Assembly: GCA_002321855.1 (NCBI GenBank)
Contig: DCMX01000190.1
Location: 6,802-13,606, forward strand
Source of the DNA: Fidelibacterota bacterium UBA1611
GTDB lineage: Bacteria; Fidelibacterota; Marinisomatia; Marinisomatales; UBA1611
Reading direction: 5' to 3'
Length of the DNA stretch: 6,805 nucleotides
Part shown: positions 1 to 6,184 of the stretch, in pieces
How positions within the stretch are numbered: the stretch's first letter is position 1
Layout: the number at the start of each line of letters is the position of its first letter
Position numbers and translations under genes: made by a program
Notes under the pieces: generated by a model
Database searches by the model: none
Told to the model about the DNA's origin: nothing
The model's input: the letters and a program-made list of their open reading frames with translations, nothing else

Positions 1-210
1 GCCGGTTCAATTCCGCCGCTAAATATTGATTTTGGTGATTTGAATGGAGATGGTAGCGTGAATGTACTGGACGTTGTATTAACCGTATCCTCAGTATTGG
101 GCTATTCGACCCTGACTGCCGGGCAGGCCCTGGCAGCTGATGTGAATATGGATGGTAGCGTGGATGTTCTTGATATCACCTTGATCATAGATCTTCTCTT
201 CGAAAATTAG
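1..210 (+). CDS. C-terminal end of a dockerin-repeat protein (5' truncated)
   Basis: The frame is open from the first base and ends with TAG at 208-210, giving 69 residues; the start lies outside the window. Two dockerin type I style calcium-binding loops are visible. The first, DLNGDGSVNVLD, is at residues 13-24 of the fragment and the second, DVNMDGSVDVLD, at 47-58. Asp/Asn/Ser fill the expected ligand positions 1, 3, 5, 7, 9 and 12 in both. The loops are 34 residues apart and share an identical 12-base stretch (49-60 and 151-162), so this is an internal duplication. The protein stops 10 residues after the second loop, so the dockerin pair is the extreme C-terminus. In known systems such modules bind cohesins. 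In marine non-cellulolytic bacteria they end large secreted proteins of unknown attachment, and that is the likely setting here. The upstream catalytic or adhesive part cannot be seen. Confidence 0.85.
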   Translation, partial: AGSIPPLNIDFGDLNGDGSVNVLDVVLTVSSVLGYSTLTAGQALAADVNMDGSVDVLDITLIIDLLFEN

Positions 211-231
211 AAAGTATCCCTCCTAAAATAT

Positions 232-287
232 CCATAACAATATTCTAATTCCCCAGTCTATATCCTTCCAATATTTCTGTGGTTTTT
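232..287 (+). terminator. Possible rho-independent terminator after the dockerin gene
   Basis: An imperfect inverted repeat pairs 232-244 with 270-282: five pairs including one G-U, a 2x2 internal loop, then six A/T pairs. The loop is long, about 25 nt. TTTTT follows directly at 283-287. The position, 22 nt after the stop, and the T-run support termination. The long loop and weak lower stem argue against a strong terminator. Confidence 0.35.
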
Positions 288-357
288 AAAGCTTAGTTTT
301 CGGAACAAGAGCGGGCATCATTTATAAAATGTAAACTGTCTATTCTAATAAGTTCAT

Positions 358-2571
358 TTGAATATTGTGAACCGAATCTACTCAAGCATCCTTGATCATC
401 CCTGGAAGATCCTTTTATCAATTGGATCTCTAACCATTGGTTTTATCTTATCGATCAATACGATCAAATACGATTTTGCTATTGAACAGCTTTTTGCTGA
501 GGGCAAGGTACCGGTCGAAGAATATTTTGAATTCCAGCGTGAGTTTGAACGGGAGGATAATATTGTAATGATGATCCATCGTTTGCCCCAAAAACCCCGC
601 TCAAGTTATTTGGATTCATTATCACAATTGGTGACCAAACTAACAAATAGTAATTATTTTAGCCAAATTTTCTCAATGGGAGATATATCCGAGATTCAGG
701 GGCAGGATAACAGAACCAGCATTAATGAGACCATAGGATCAATAGTTCCATTCAGGATAGTGTCCAATGATTCGACGCGTGGTTCTATATGGCTTACTCT
801 GAGAGACAGGTTCAATAGCCACGGCCATCGTGCTGAGATGGTGCGTTATTTGCGAGAGTTGACCATTAGGTATGATTGGGACTGGATATTTTCTGGTGTC
901 CCTGTGGTCCGGACTACCTACGTGGAATACATGATCGCTGATAATTTAAGATTCATTCCGCCCGTGACACTGATTCTGATTCTGGTCCTCGGTTTCCTAT
1001 TTCGCCATTGGCTCTATGTGGTCTTGCCCATAGGTACAGTGGCCTTGACCGCATGCTGGATCCTGGGTATCATGTCTCTAACGGGGAAAGGTCTTAATGT
1101 CATGACCTACATGGTACCCACGCTACTTTTTATCATCGGGATTAGTGATTCTATCCACCTGCTGTCCCGCTTGAATGTTTACCTGGGACGAGGTATGGAT
1201 ATAAGAAACGCTTTGGTGGAGGCCATGGATGATATGTCAAAAGCTCTTTTTCTGACCAGTCTTACAACCGCAATAGGTTTTCTGGCGTTACTTTTTGCTT
1301 CCATTGCCATAGTCCGAGAGTTTGGTCTATTCATTGCCATTGGTGTTTTTTTGGCCTATATCCTGACCCTTTCATTCATTCCGGCAATGCTGATCATTTT
1401 TAAAAGAAGGATCCCTGTAGTTGAATCATCTGCAAAGAATAGACGTTTCTATTTTCTGAGAAAAGTGGGTAAGCTTGTTACACATCGACCAAAGCAGACC
1501 CTGGTCATGAGTATATTTGTAACTATACTGGCGGGCTCGGGTATTCTGGGTTTGACCACCAATAGCTCTCTACTAACAGACCTACATCCGCAGAGCGGAT
1601 TGTATACGGAACTTAAGAGTGTTGAGAAATGGTTCGGAGGTGTTTTACCATTAGAGATCATCATTACTAAGGATGATACATCATATGTGTCGATGCGAGA
1701 TAGCCTGGTCATGTCCAATCTGGAAGGTTTGGACCGGTACCTATCTAACCTGTTACCGGAAGCTCAGTGGATCTCGATTCCTATGATTCTTAAAAAGCTC
1801 TTATCCCACTTTGAAAATGAAGCATCCTTTCCACCAGACCAAGGAACCCTTGACCAGGTCTATCTATTGGCCGAAGGATCGTTTGATTCCATGATCAATT
1901 TCGATGAGACAAAGGTGCGTGTATCAGGAATACTGCCGGACCTCAGTTCGAGTGATGCTATAGCATTAGAGAATTCTATCAAGGAATATGCAGCGGTTCA
2001 TTTTCCAGATTGGCTAACCGTGAACATTACCGGTACCATGCCTGTGGCCCTAAAGACCAATGGTTATCTTGTGATGGATCTTTTCAGTGGGTTTGGTCTG
2101 GCATTCATTGCTATCAGTATTATTATGGGTCTGCTGTTTCTATCCAAGCGTATTGGTTTGATCAGTATTTTACCCAACTTGATACCCATCATTTTCGCAG
2201 CAGGTTTCTTGGGGTATGCCCAGATACCTCTTAGGCCGCCCACGGCCATCACCTTTGCGGTCTGCTTGGGTATTGCAGTGGATGACACTCTTCATTTTTT
2301 GTTCCGGTTCTGGCAGGAACGAAGTAAAGGTCGCAACCCAGACACCGCGATCCTGAATACCATAGAGACCACCGGACAGGCTATGTTGACATCTACTCTG
2401 GTATTGGTTGCAGGATTTTTGGTTCTGATCACTTCTACATTCATTCCCACAGCACAATTTGGACTGATCTCAGCATTTACACTTACTGTTGCATTCGTTA
2501 CAGATATTACTCTACTCCCTGCTCTACTTCTTTTGTTCCCTAATAAATTCGCCGGTTCAGGGTCTCAATGA
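358..2571 (+). CDS. RND superfamily (MMPL/SSD-type) membrane exporter
   Basis: A 737-residue inner-membrane protein with the duplicated RND plan. TM1 is at about 17-35, followed by an extracytoplasmic loop to about 195. TM2-6 lie at about 199-348: FIPPVTLILILV, a segment from about 218, the segment carrying GISDSIHL at 261-268, and two more. TM7 is at about 381-400, a second loop runs to about 570, and five further TMs reach 730. The acidic intramembrane motif is GISDSIHL with Asp264 in the first half and GIAVDDTLH with Asp642/Asp643 in the second. These are the expected proton-relay positions of the COG1033 'predicted exporters of the RND superfamily', which move hydrophobic or lipid-like substrates using proton flow. 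The size fits that family and is smaller than the roughly 1,000-residue AcrB-type pumps. No periplasmic adaptor or outer-membrane channel is encoded nearby. The start is TTG at 358, since an in-frame TAA at 349-351 rules out anything further upstream; GTG at 367 is the alternative. The gene overlaps the next by 4 nt and is first in the operon. The substrate is unknown; the neighbours suggest a lipid or prenyl-lipid. Confidence 0.9.
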   Translation: MNIVNRIYSSILDHPWKILLSIGSLTIGFILSINTIKYDFAIEQLFAEGKVPVEEYFEFQREFEREDNIVMMIHRLPQKPRSSYLDSLSQLVTKLTNSNYFSQIFSMGDISEIQGQDNRTSINETIGSIVPFRIVSNDSTRGSIWLTLRDRFNSHGHRAEMVRYLRELTIRYDWDWIFSGVPVVRTTYVEYMIADNLRFIPPVTLILILVLGFLFRHWLYVVLPIGTVALTACWILGIMSLTGKGLNVMTYMVPTLLFIIGISDSIHLLSRLNVYLGRGMDIRNALVEAMDDMSKALFLTSLTTAIGFLALLFASIAIVREFGLFIAIGVFLAYILTLSFIPAMLIIFKRRIPVVESSAKNRRFYFLRKVGKLVTHRPKQTLVMSIFVTILAGSGILGLTTNSSLLTDLHPQSGLYTELKSVEKWFGGVLPLEIIITKDDTSYVSMRDSLVMSNLEGLDRYLSNLLPEAQWISIPMILKKLLSHFENEASFPPDQGTLDQVYLLAEGSFDSMINFDETKVRVSGILPDLSSSDAIALENSIKEYAAVHFPDWLTVNITGTMPVALKTNGYLVMDLFSGFGLAFIAISIIMGLLFLSKRIGLISILPNLIPIIFAAGFLGYAQIPLRPPTAITFAVCLGIAVDDTLHFLFRFWQERSKGRNPDTAILNTIETTGQAMLTSTLVLVAGFLVLITSTFIPTAQFGLISAFTLTVAFVTDITLLPALLLLFPNKFAGSGSQ

Positions 2572-3560
2572 TAAGTTGGCTCAAGGGTATTCGCCATCCG
2601 GATGCATACCATGGTTCTCACGACCAAAGACCATTCTTTGAAGGATGGTATCATAAAATGGTCACAAAAGATGGAGAAGCTATAGCTGTGATTCCTGGTG
2701 TATATCGCAGTAGCGGATCAGATCATGAATTTGCTTTTATCATGATCTACAATAGTGTGAACGACCATGTACATTTTGAACGTTTCTCAATGGATGATTT
2801 CAATGCTTATTCTGATAGTTATTCTGTTCGAATCGGAGAAAATCGATTCTCATCACAAGGATTGGAGCTAAAGATCAATTCACCAGATATATCCATACGA
2901 GGGAACATTGGTTTTTCTATGTTGAGCCCGTGGCCCGTGACCTGGCGCGAGCCTGGCTGTATGGGCTGGTACGGATATATGCCATTCATGGAATGTTTTC
3001 ATGGTATTCTTAGCATGGATCATTCTTTGACAGGACGAATCATATACGATGATATCAAGTTCGATTTCGAAGGAGGAAAAGGGTACATAGAAAAGGACTG
3101 GGGCAGGAATTTCCCACGAGCATGGATCTGGACGCAGGCAAACCATTTCCAGAATAGAAGAATGAGTCTCTCAGCATCCATTGCTGTTGTTCCATACCAG
3201 GGCAGGGAATTTGCTGGATTTATAATCGGCCTTCTCTCTGATGATCATTTCCACAGGTTCACTACATACCGTGGTGGAGATATCAAGGAACTGGAGATCG
3301 TAGACTCTAAAGTAAGGTGGGTCCTGGAGCAAGATGATCAGTATTTAGAGATAAGAATTTCCCCCGGTAAAAAAACAGGCTGTTTATTTGCTCCCGGTCC
3401 GATGGATATGATCCCTAAGGTTCCTGAGTATTTGGATGCAAATGTCAGGATAATATTTGATGATGGTTCTGGAACCATTCTGGAAGATGAATCGAACATC
3501 GCCGCACTGGAGACTGTGGGTGAACTGGACGATTTGCTGAAAATGGCGCTGTCGAATTAA
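2568..3560 (+). CDS. Tocopherol cyclase family protein (VTE1-like, PF14249)
   Basis: A 330-residue, mostly beta protein with no signal peptide, so probably cytoplasmic or peripheral to the membrane. Family blocks in order are PDAYHG (11-16) with FFEGWYHK (23-30); PWPVTWREPG (121-130); GWYGYMPFMECFHGILSMDH (133-152); and GGKGYIEKDWGRNFPRAWIW (169-188), then QANHF (190-194). These are the signature segments of the tocopherol cyclase / VTE1 family, a lipocalin-like double barrel. In plants and cyanobacteria the enzyme closes the chromanol ring of tocopherols and plastochromanol. Bacterial homologues of about 310-330 residues are widespread and mostly untested. The ATG at 2568 overlaps the exporter stop (ATGA), implying translational coupling. 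No homogentisate prenyltransferase or methyltransferase gene is in the window, so cyclisation of a tocopherol precursor is not shown. Binding or modifying a quinone, carotenoid or other prenyl-lipid is equally possible. Confidence 0.85.
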   Translation: MISWLKGIRHPDAYHGSHDQRPFFEGWYHKMVTKDGEAIAVIPGVYRSSGSDHEFAFIMIYNSVNDHVHFERFSMDDFNAYSDSYSVRIGENRFSSQGLELKINSPDISIRGNIGFSMLSPWPVTWREPGCMGWYGYMPFMECFHGILSMDHSLTGRIIYDDIKFDFEGGKGYIEKDWGRNFPRAWIWTQANHFQNRRMSLSASIAVVPYQGREFAGFIIGLLSDDHFHRFTTYRGGDIKELEIVDSKVRWVLEQDDQYLEIRISPGKKTGCLFAPGPMDMIPKVPEYLDANVRIIFDDGSGTILEDESNIAALETVGELDDLLKMALSN

Positions 3561-3576
3561 ACTCCCTGTCCTCATC

Positions 3577-4173
3577 ATGCATAAAATGACCATTATCATC
3601 ATACTATCGATCGTATTATTGTTAGGTATCAATATGACCAGAGGATATGCTAATACCACTCTGGAAACACCAGAATATGAACTAATAAGAAAGGATGGTC
3701 AATTCGAGATCAGACAATATAAACCTATGATCGTTGCAGGTACAATAGTGCAGACCGGCTACAAGAAAGCCACCTATACAGGATTCAGGAGAATTGCCAA
3801 TTATATTTTTGGCGGTAATGAAAAGACCCTTGAGATCGCTATGACGGCACCCGTTATTTCCAATAGCCCGGTCGATGTTGAAAGCGCTTACGAAGTGATA
3901 TTCATTATGCCCAGCGCCTATACTCTTGATGATCTTCTGGAACCAAATAACAGTAACGTAGAACTGTCCCAGCGTGATCTGGGGAGGGTTGCTTCGATCG
4001 TCTTTGGCGGTTGGGCCACAGAAACACGAGCAGAATATTTCCATAATAGATTGATGGAATGGCTGGGTGACCAACAACTAAATCCAGATGGGAAGTACAT
4101 GGTTGCCCAATATAATTCACCATGGATGCTGCCTCCATTTCGAAAGAATGAGATTCTGGTCCGGATAAAATGA
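3577..4173 (+). CDS. SOUL/HEBP family heme-binding protein, secreted
   Basis: A 198-residue protein of normal SOUL-family length plus an N-terminal Sec signal. The signal is a short basic start, a hydrophobic stretch at about 5-19 (IIIILSIVLLLGI), and a probable cleavage after RGYA at 22-25. There is no lipobox Cys, so it is probably periplasmic. Family hallmarks are TPEYELI (31-37) with FEIRQYKP (43-50), GFRRIANYIFGGN (69-81), IAMTAPV (87-93), YEVIFIMP (105-112) and the C-terminal YNSPWMLPPFRKNEILVRI (179-197). SOUL/HEBP proteins bind heme or other tetrapyrroles in animals, plants and algae; the bacterial role is largely untested. The gene is 16 nt after the tocopherol-cyclase gene and overlaps the pirin gene by 4 nt, so it is inside the operon. 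A second ATG at 3586 would shorten the signal n-region by three residues. No Shine-Dalgarno sequence settles the choice. Confidence 0.88.
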   Translation: MHKMTIIIILSIVLLLGINMTRGYANTTLETPEYELIRKDGQFEIRQYKPMIVAGTIVQTGYKKATYTGFRRIANYIFGGNEKTLEIAMTAPVISNSPVDVESAYEVIFIMPSAYTLDDLLEPNNSNVELSQRDLGRVASIVFGGWATETRAEYFHNRLMEWLGDQQLNPDGKYMVAQYNSPWMLPPFRKNEILVRIK

Positions 4174-5000
4174 AAAGAAGAAAGATCGTTAATATTATTC
4201 AGGGAATCCAAACATCTGACGGTGCCGGTGTTAGCCTGACCCGTATCATTGGTAGCCCGGAACTGAATATGCTTGATCCTTTTCTTTTGTTGGACGAGTT
4301 TGGTAGTGATGACCCAAATGATTATATGGCAGGATTTCCGCCTCATCCTCACCGGGGTTTTGAGACCATTACCTATATGCTCAATGGGAAATTTCGTCAT
4401 AAGGATTCCGCTGGGAATGAAGGCTACCTTACCGATGGTTCGGTCCAGTGGATGACCGCTGGTCGCGGGGTGATCCACAGTGAAATGCCGGAACAGACAG
4501 AAGGATTAGCCCGGGGTTTTCAATTATGGTTGAACCTACCCAAGAAACTTAAAATGATCGACCCGTCTTACGCTGATATACCCCCGGAGAGTATTCCATG
4601 CGTTGATTTTAAAGAAGGAAAGGCAACGATCATTGCCGGCACTTTCCAAGGCGTGACCGGCCCGGGAAGGCCACACACGGGAATGCTCTATCATGATATT
4701 CATTTGAAAAAGAATTCAAAGTTTGAGCTGGATATCCCACAAGGCTGGAACACTTTTATCTATGTCTATGAAGGAAATGTAGAACTGGCAAGAACTATCC
4801 ATAAGGGACAATTGGCTGTGCTGGAACAGTATGGAACATTATGTTTGACCACCGGATCTAGTATTGCCCAGTTCATTTTGGTCGCGGGAGAACCATTGAA
4901 CGAACCGGTTGCTCGTGGTGGGCCGTTTGTCATGAACACTAGGGCAGAAGTAATGCAGGCCTTTGAAGATTATCAAAATGGTATTTTAGATAAAATTTAG
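4170..5000 (+). CDS. Pirin family bicupin metalloprotein
   Basis: A 276-residue cytoplasmic bicupin of typical pirin length. The N-terminal cupin carries all four metal ligands expected from human pirin (His56, His58, His101, Glu103): PPHPHRGFET supplies His59 and His61, and GRGVIHSEMP supplies His103 and Glu105. The DPFLLLDEF block (36-44) and the C-terminal block ARGGPFVMNT (248-257) are also canonical. Pirins bind Fe(II) or another divalent metal. Members are quercetin 2,3-dioxygenases, redox-sensitive transcription cofactors, or modulators of central metabolism, and sequence alone does not choose between these. The ATG overlaps the SOUL stop by 4 nt, marking it as the last gene of the four-gene operon; a hairpin follows 15 nt after its stop. 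With a heme-binding protein upstream, a redox or oxidative-stress role is a reasonable inference. Confidence 0.92.
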   Translation: MKRRKIVNIIQGIQTSDGAGVSLTRIIGSPELNMLDPFLLLDEFGSDDPNDYMAGFPPHPHRGFETITYMLNGKFRHKDSAGNEGYLTDGSVQWMTAGRGVIHSEMPEQTEGLARGFQLWLNLPKKLKMIDPSYADIPPESIPCVDFKEGKATIIAGTFQGVTGPGRPHTGMLYHDIHLKKNSKFELDIPQGWNTFIYVYEGNVELARTIHKGQLAVLEQYGTLCLTTGSSIAQFILVAGEPLNEPVARGGPFVMNTRAEVMQAFEDYQNGILDKI

Positions 5001-5015
5001 TTTATATATTATTTT

Positions 5016-5040
5016 TAATAGAGCATAAAACGCTCAATTA
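5016..5040 (+). terminator. Possible weak terminator after the pirin gene
   Basis: TAATaGAGC (5016-5024) pairs with GCTCaATTA (5032-5040) around a 7-nt loop: four pairs, one A-A mismatch, four pairs. It lies 15 nt after the pirin stop at the end of the four-gene operon. The following bases (TTATTATTTAT overlapping the stem end) are T-rich but not a clean T-run, so it may be a leaky terminator or only an mRNA-end hairpin. Confidence 0.4.
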
Positions 5041-5130
5041 TTATTTATCAGTTTGATAGTCTAAAATATGATTATAATCGAAAATTAATCAAATTATTCT
5101 TTATATGATAATACAGTAATTCGAATATAA

Positions 5131-5148
5131 TAACGCCTATAACGCCTA
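5131..5148 (+). repeat. Perfect tandem 9-bp repeat TAACGCCTA x2
   Basis: TAACGCCTA occurs at 5131-5139 and again, immediately adjacent, at 5140-5148. It is the only GC-containing island in an otherwise very AT-rich intergenic region. It sits just upstream of a TATAAT box at 5150 and about 43-60 bases before the regulator start, a place where an activator or repressor could bind. A role is inferred from position only. Confidence 0.6.
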
Positions 5149-5149
5149 A

Positions 5150-5155
5150 TATAAT
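5150..5155 (+). promoter_or_regulatory. Candidate -10 box (TATAAT) of the regulator gene
   Basis: A perfect TATAAT lies 35 bases before the ATG at 5191, which would place transcription start near 5162 and leave a leader of about 29 nt. No good -35 hexamer is found 16-18 bases upstream; that space is taken by the TAACGCCTA repeats, which would fit an activator-dependent promoter. Other TATAAT hexamers occur at 5073-5078 and 5126-5131. In DNA this AT-rich each is weak evidence. Confidence 0.3.
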
Positions 5156-5172
5156 TGTATGATATATTGTAT
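5154..5172 (+). promoter_or_regulatory. Candidate operator: ATTGTAT direct repeat
   Basis: ATTGTAT occurs at 5154-5160 and again at 5166-5172, a 12-base period (one face of the helix, slightly over one turn). It overlaps the candidate -10 and start region just before the B12-type regulator. CarH/LitR regulators are known to bind TGTA-containing direct repeats spaced about one helical turn (11 bp in Thermus, from memory) that overlap their own promoter. A similar TGTATA is at 6112-6117 before the photolyase gene and TGTAAA at 330-335 before the exporter operon. The low-complexity AT context means this could be chance. Confidence 0.35.
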
Positions 5173-5190
5173 AAATACTAATATCTATTT

Positions 5191-6051
5191 ATGAAATATC
5201 TTACTTCAAAAGAAGTAGCGATCTTAATGGGCGTTAATGTATCTACTATTAAACGCTGGACAGATGATGGCAAGCTCCCCTGTTACCAGACACCAGGTGG
5301 TCACAGAAAATTTATTTTAAGTCATATCAATGAGTTTCTGTCTAAAAACAAGAAGAAGTCCAGAAAGGTCAATGTTATAGAATTGGAAGGTATCAAGGAC
5401 CGAAAACTTATTCAATATATTGACCATGGTGCATACCAGAAACTGATTCCAGTATTCTTAGATCATGCGATCAATGCTGATAGTAACAGGTTAAAAACAA
5501 CTCTTATTGGACTATATATGAAGCAATATCCAGTATACGAGATATATGACTCTCTTGTATTGCCTGTTCTAAGGTTAATTGGTGATAAGTGGGCTGACGA
5601 TAAAATATCCATCGCTGAGGAACACCTCGCCTCAAATACAATAAGAAATGCGGTGAATGCCTTGGGAGAATCGTTACAACGGCAATATTTGAAGGGTCAG
5701 GGGTACACTCTCTGTCTTGCGTTGAGCGGTGACCAGCATGATTTACCTTTGATAATGGCAAAACAGGTCTTGGAATTGCAAGGTATACCCGTGCTTAACT
5801 GTGGTAGAGATACCCCAGTGGAATCGTTAAAGACACTGTTAAAAAAGTTTAAACCTGATAGGATCATTGTTTCCCTAACATATATTGAAGATAGAAAATT
5901 AGCAAACCGAGAAATGAACGAATTATTCAAGATAGCATCAGAACTAAAGGTAAAAATAGGTATTGGTGGTCAAGGTATCCACCATATTAGCGGGAAACAC
6001 CGTAAAAATGCGCAGTTGCTAAAAAGTATAAGGGATATTACTCAGATATAG
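5191..6051 (+). CDS. CarH/LitR-like regulator: MerR-type HTH plus cobalamin-binding light sensor
   Basis: A 286-residue cytoplasmic transcription factor. Residues 2-42 are a MerR/excisionase-type winged HTH: YLTSKEVAILMGVNVSTIKRW then the wing PGGHRKF at 35-41. After a basic linker at about 52-60, residues 75-160 form the four-helix cap of a B12-binding-2 domain. The cap contains the light-sensor motif Wx9EH exactly, with Trp134, Glu144 and His145. Residues about 172-283 are the Rossmann cobalamin domain: the lower-ligand loop DQHDLP (181-186) with His183, SLT at 228-230, and GG at 259-260. This is the architecture of CarH/LitR, which bind DNA as AdoCbl-loaded tetramers in the dark and release it when light breaks the Co-C bond. 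Two positions depart from Thermus CarH: Ala135 where His132 would be, and Pro186 where the usual DxHxxG has Gly. A class II photolyase starts 133 nt downstream on the same strand, a common partner of LitR. No Shine-Dalgarno precedes the ATG. Confidence 0.88.
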   Translation: MKYLTSKEVAILMGVNVSTIKRWTDDGKLPCYQTPGGHRKFILSHINEFLSKNKKKSRKVNVIELEGIKDRKLIQYIDHGAYQKLIPVFLDHAINADSNRLKTTLIGLYMKQYPVYEIYDSLVLPVLRLIGDKWADDKISIAEEHLASNTIRNAVNALGESLQRQYLKGQGYTLCLALSGDQHDLPLIMAKQVLELQGIPVLNCGRDTPVESLKTLLKKFKPDRIIVSLTYIEDRKLANREMNELFKIASELKVKIGIGGQGIHHISGKHRKNAQLLKSIRDITQI

Positions 6052-6184
6052 AATTTTAATATACAGGCTTTATTTCCATTCCCATTTAGAAAATCAGAGA
6101 TATTGCAAAAATGTATAGTTCTTGCCGACGTAATCTATATTCAAAATAAACAGCTCTCAGGTCTCAGTAATAATATATCATACA
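6052..6184. other. Intergenic region between regulator and photolyase
   Basis: 133 AT-rich bases with no ORF. No convincing terminator for the regulator is visible, so the photolyase could be read through from it. A TGTATA (6112-6117) resembles the ATTGTATA element before the regulator. TATATT at 6136-6141 could be a -10 but lacks a -35. TCTCAG is repeated at 6155-6160 and 6162-6167, close before the start codon. No Shine-Dalgarno precedes ATG 6185. Confidence 0.4.

Noticed and set aside
49..162. Identical 12-base repeat (49-60 and 151-162) as a possible DNA repeat element
   Set aside because: Explained by the two homologous calcium loops of the dockerin coding sequence; not an independent element.
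302..340. GGAAC ... GTC resembling an ECF sigma-factor promoter before the exporter operon
   Set aside because: The two parts are 31 bases apart instead of about 16-18, so it does not fit.
1449..1718. Minus-strand and alternative-frame ORFs inside the exporter gene (also 2010-2234, 2064-2288, 2170-2457)
   Set aside because: The RND reading frame covers them continuously with family motifs and membrane segments; none has its own domain signature or ribosome site.
3918..4478. Long minus-strand open frame (186 codons) across the SOUL-pirin junction
   Set aside because: It lies fully antisense to two well-supported genes, has no recognisable motif and an unnatural composition rich in His, Ser and Arg; it is a shadow frame.
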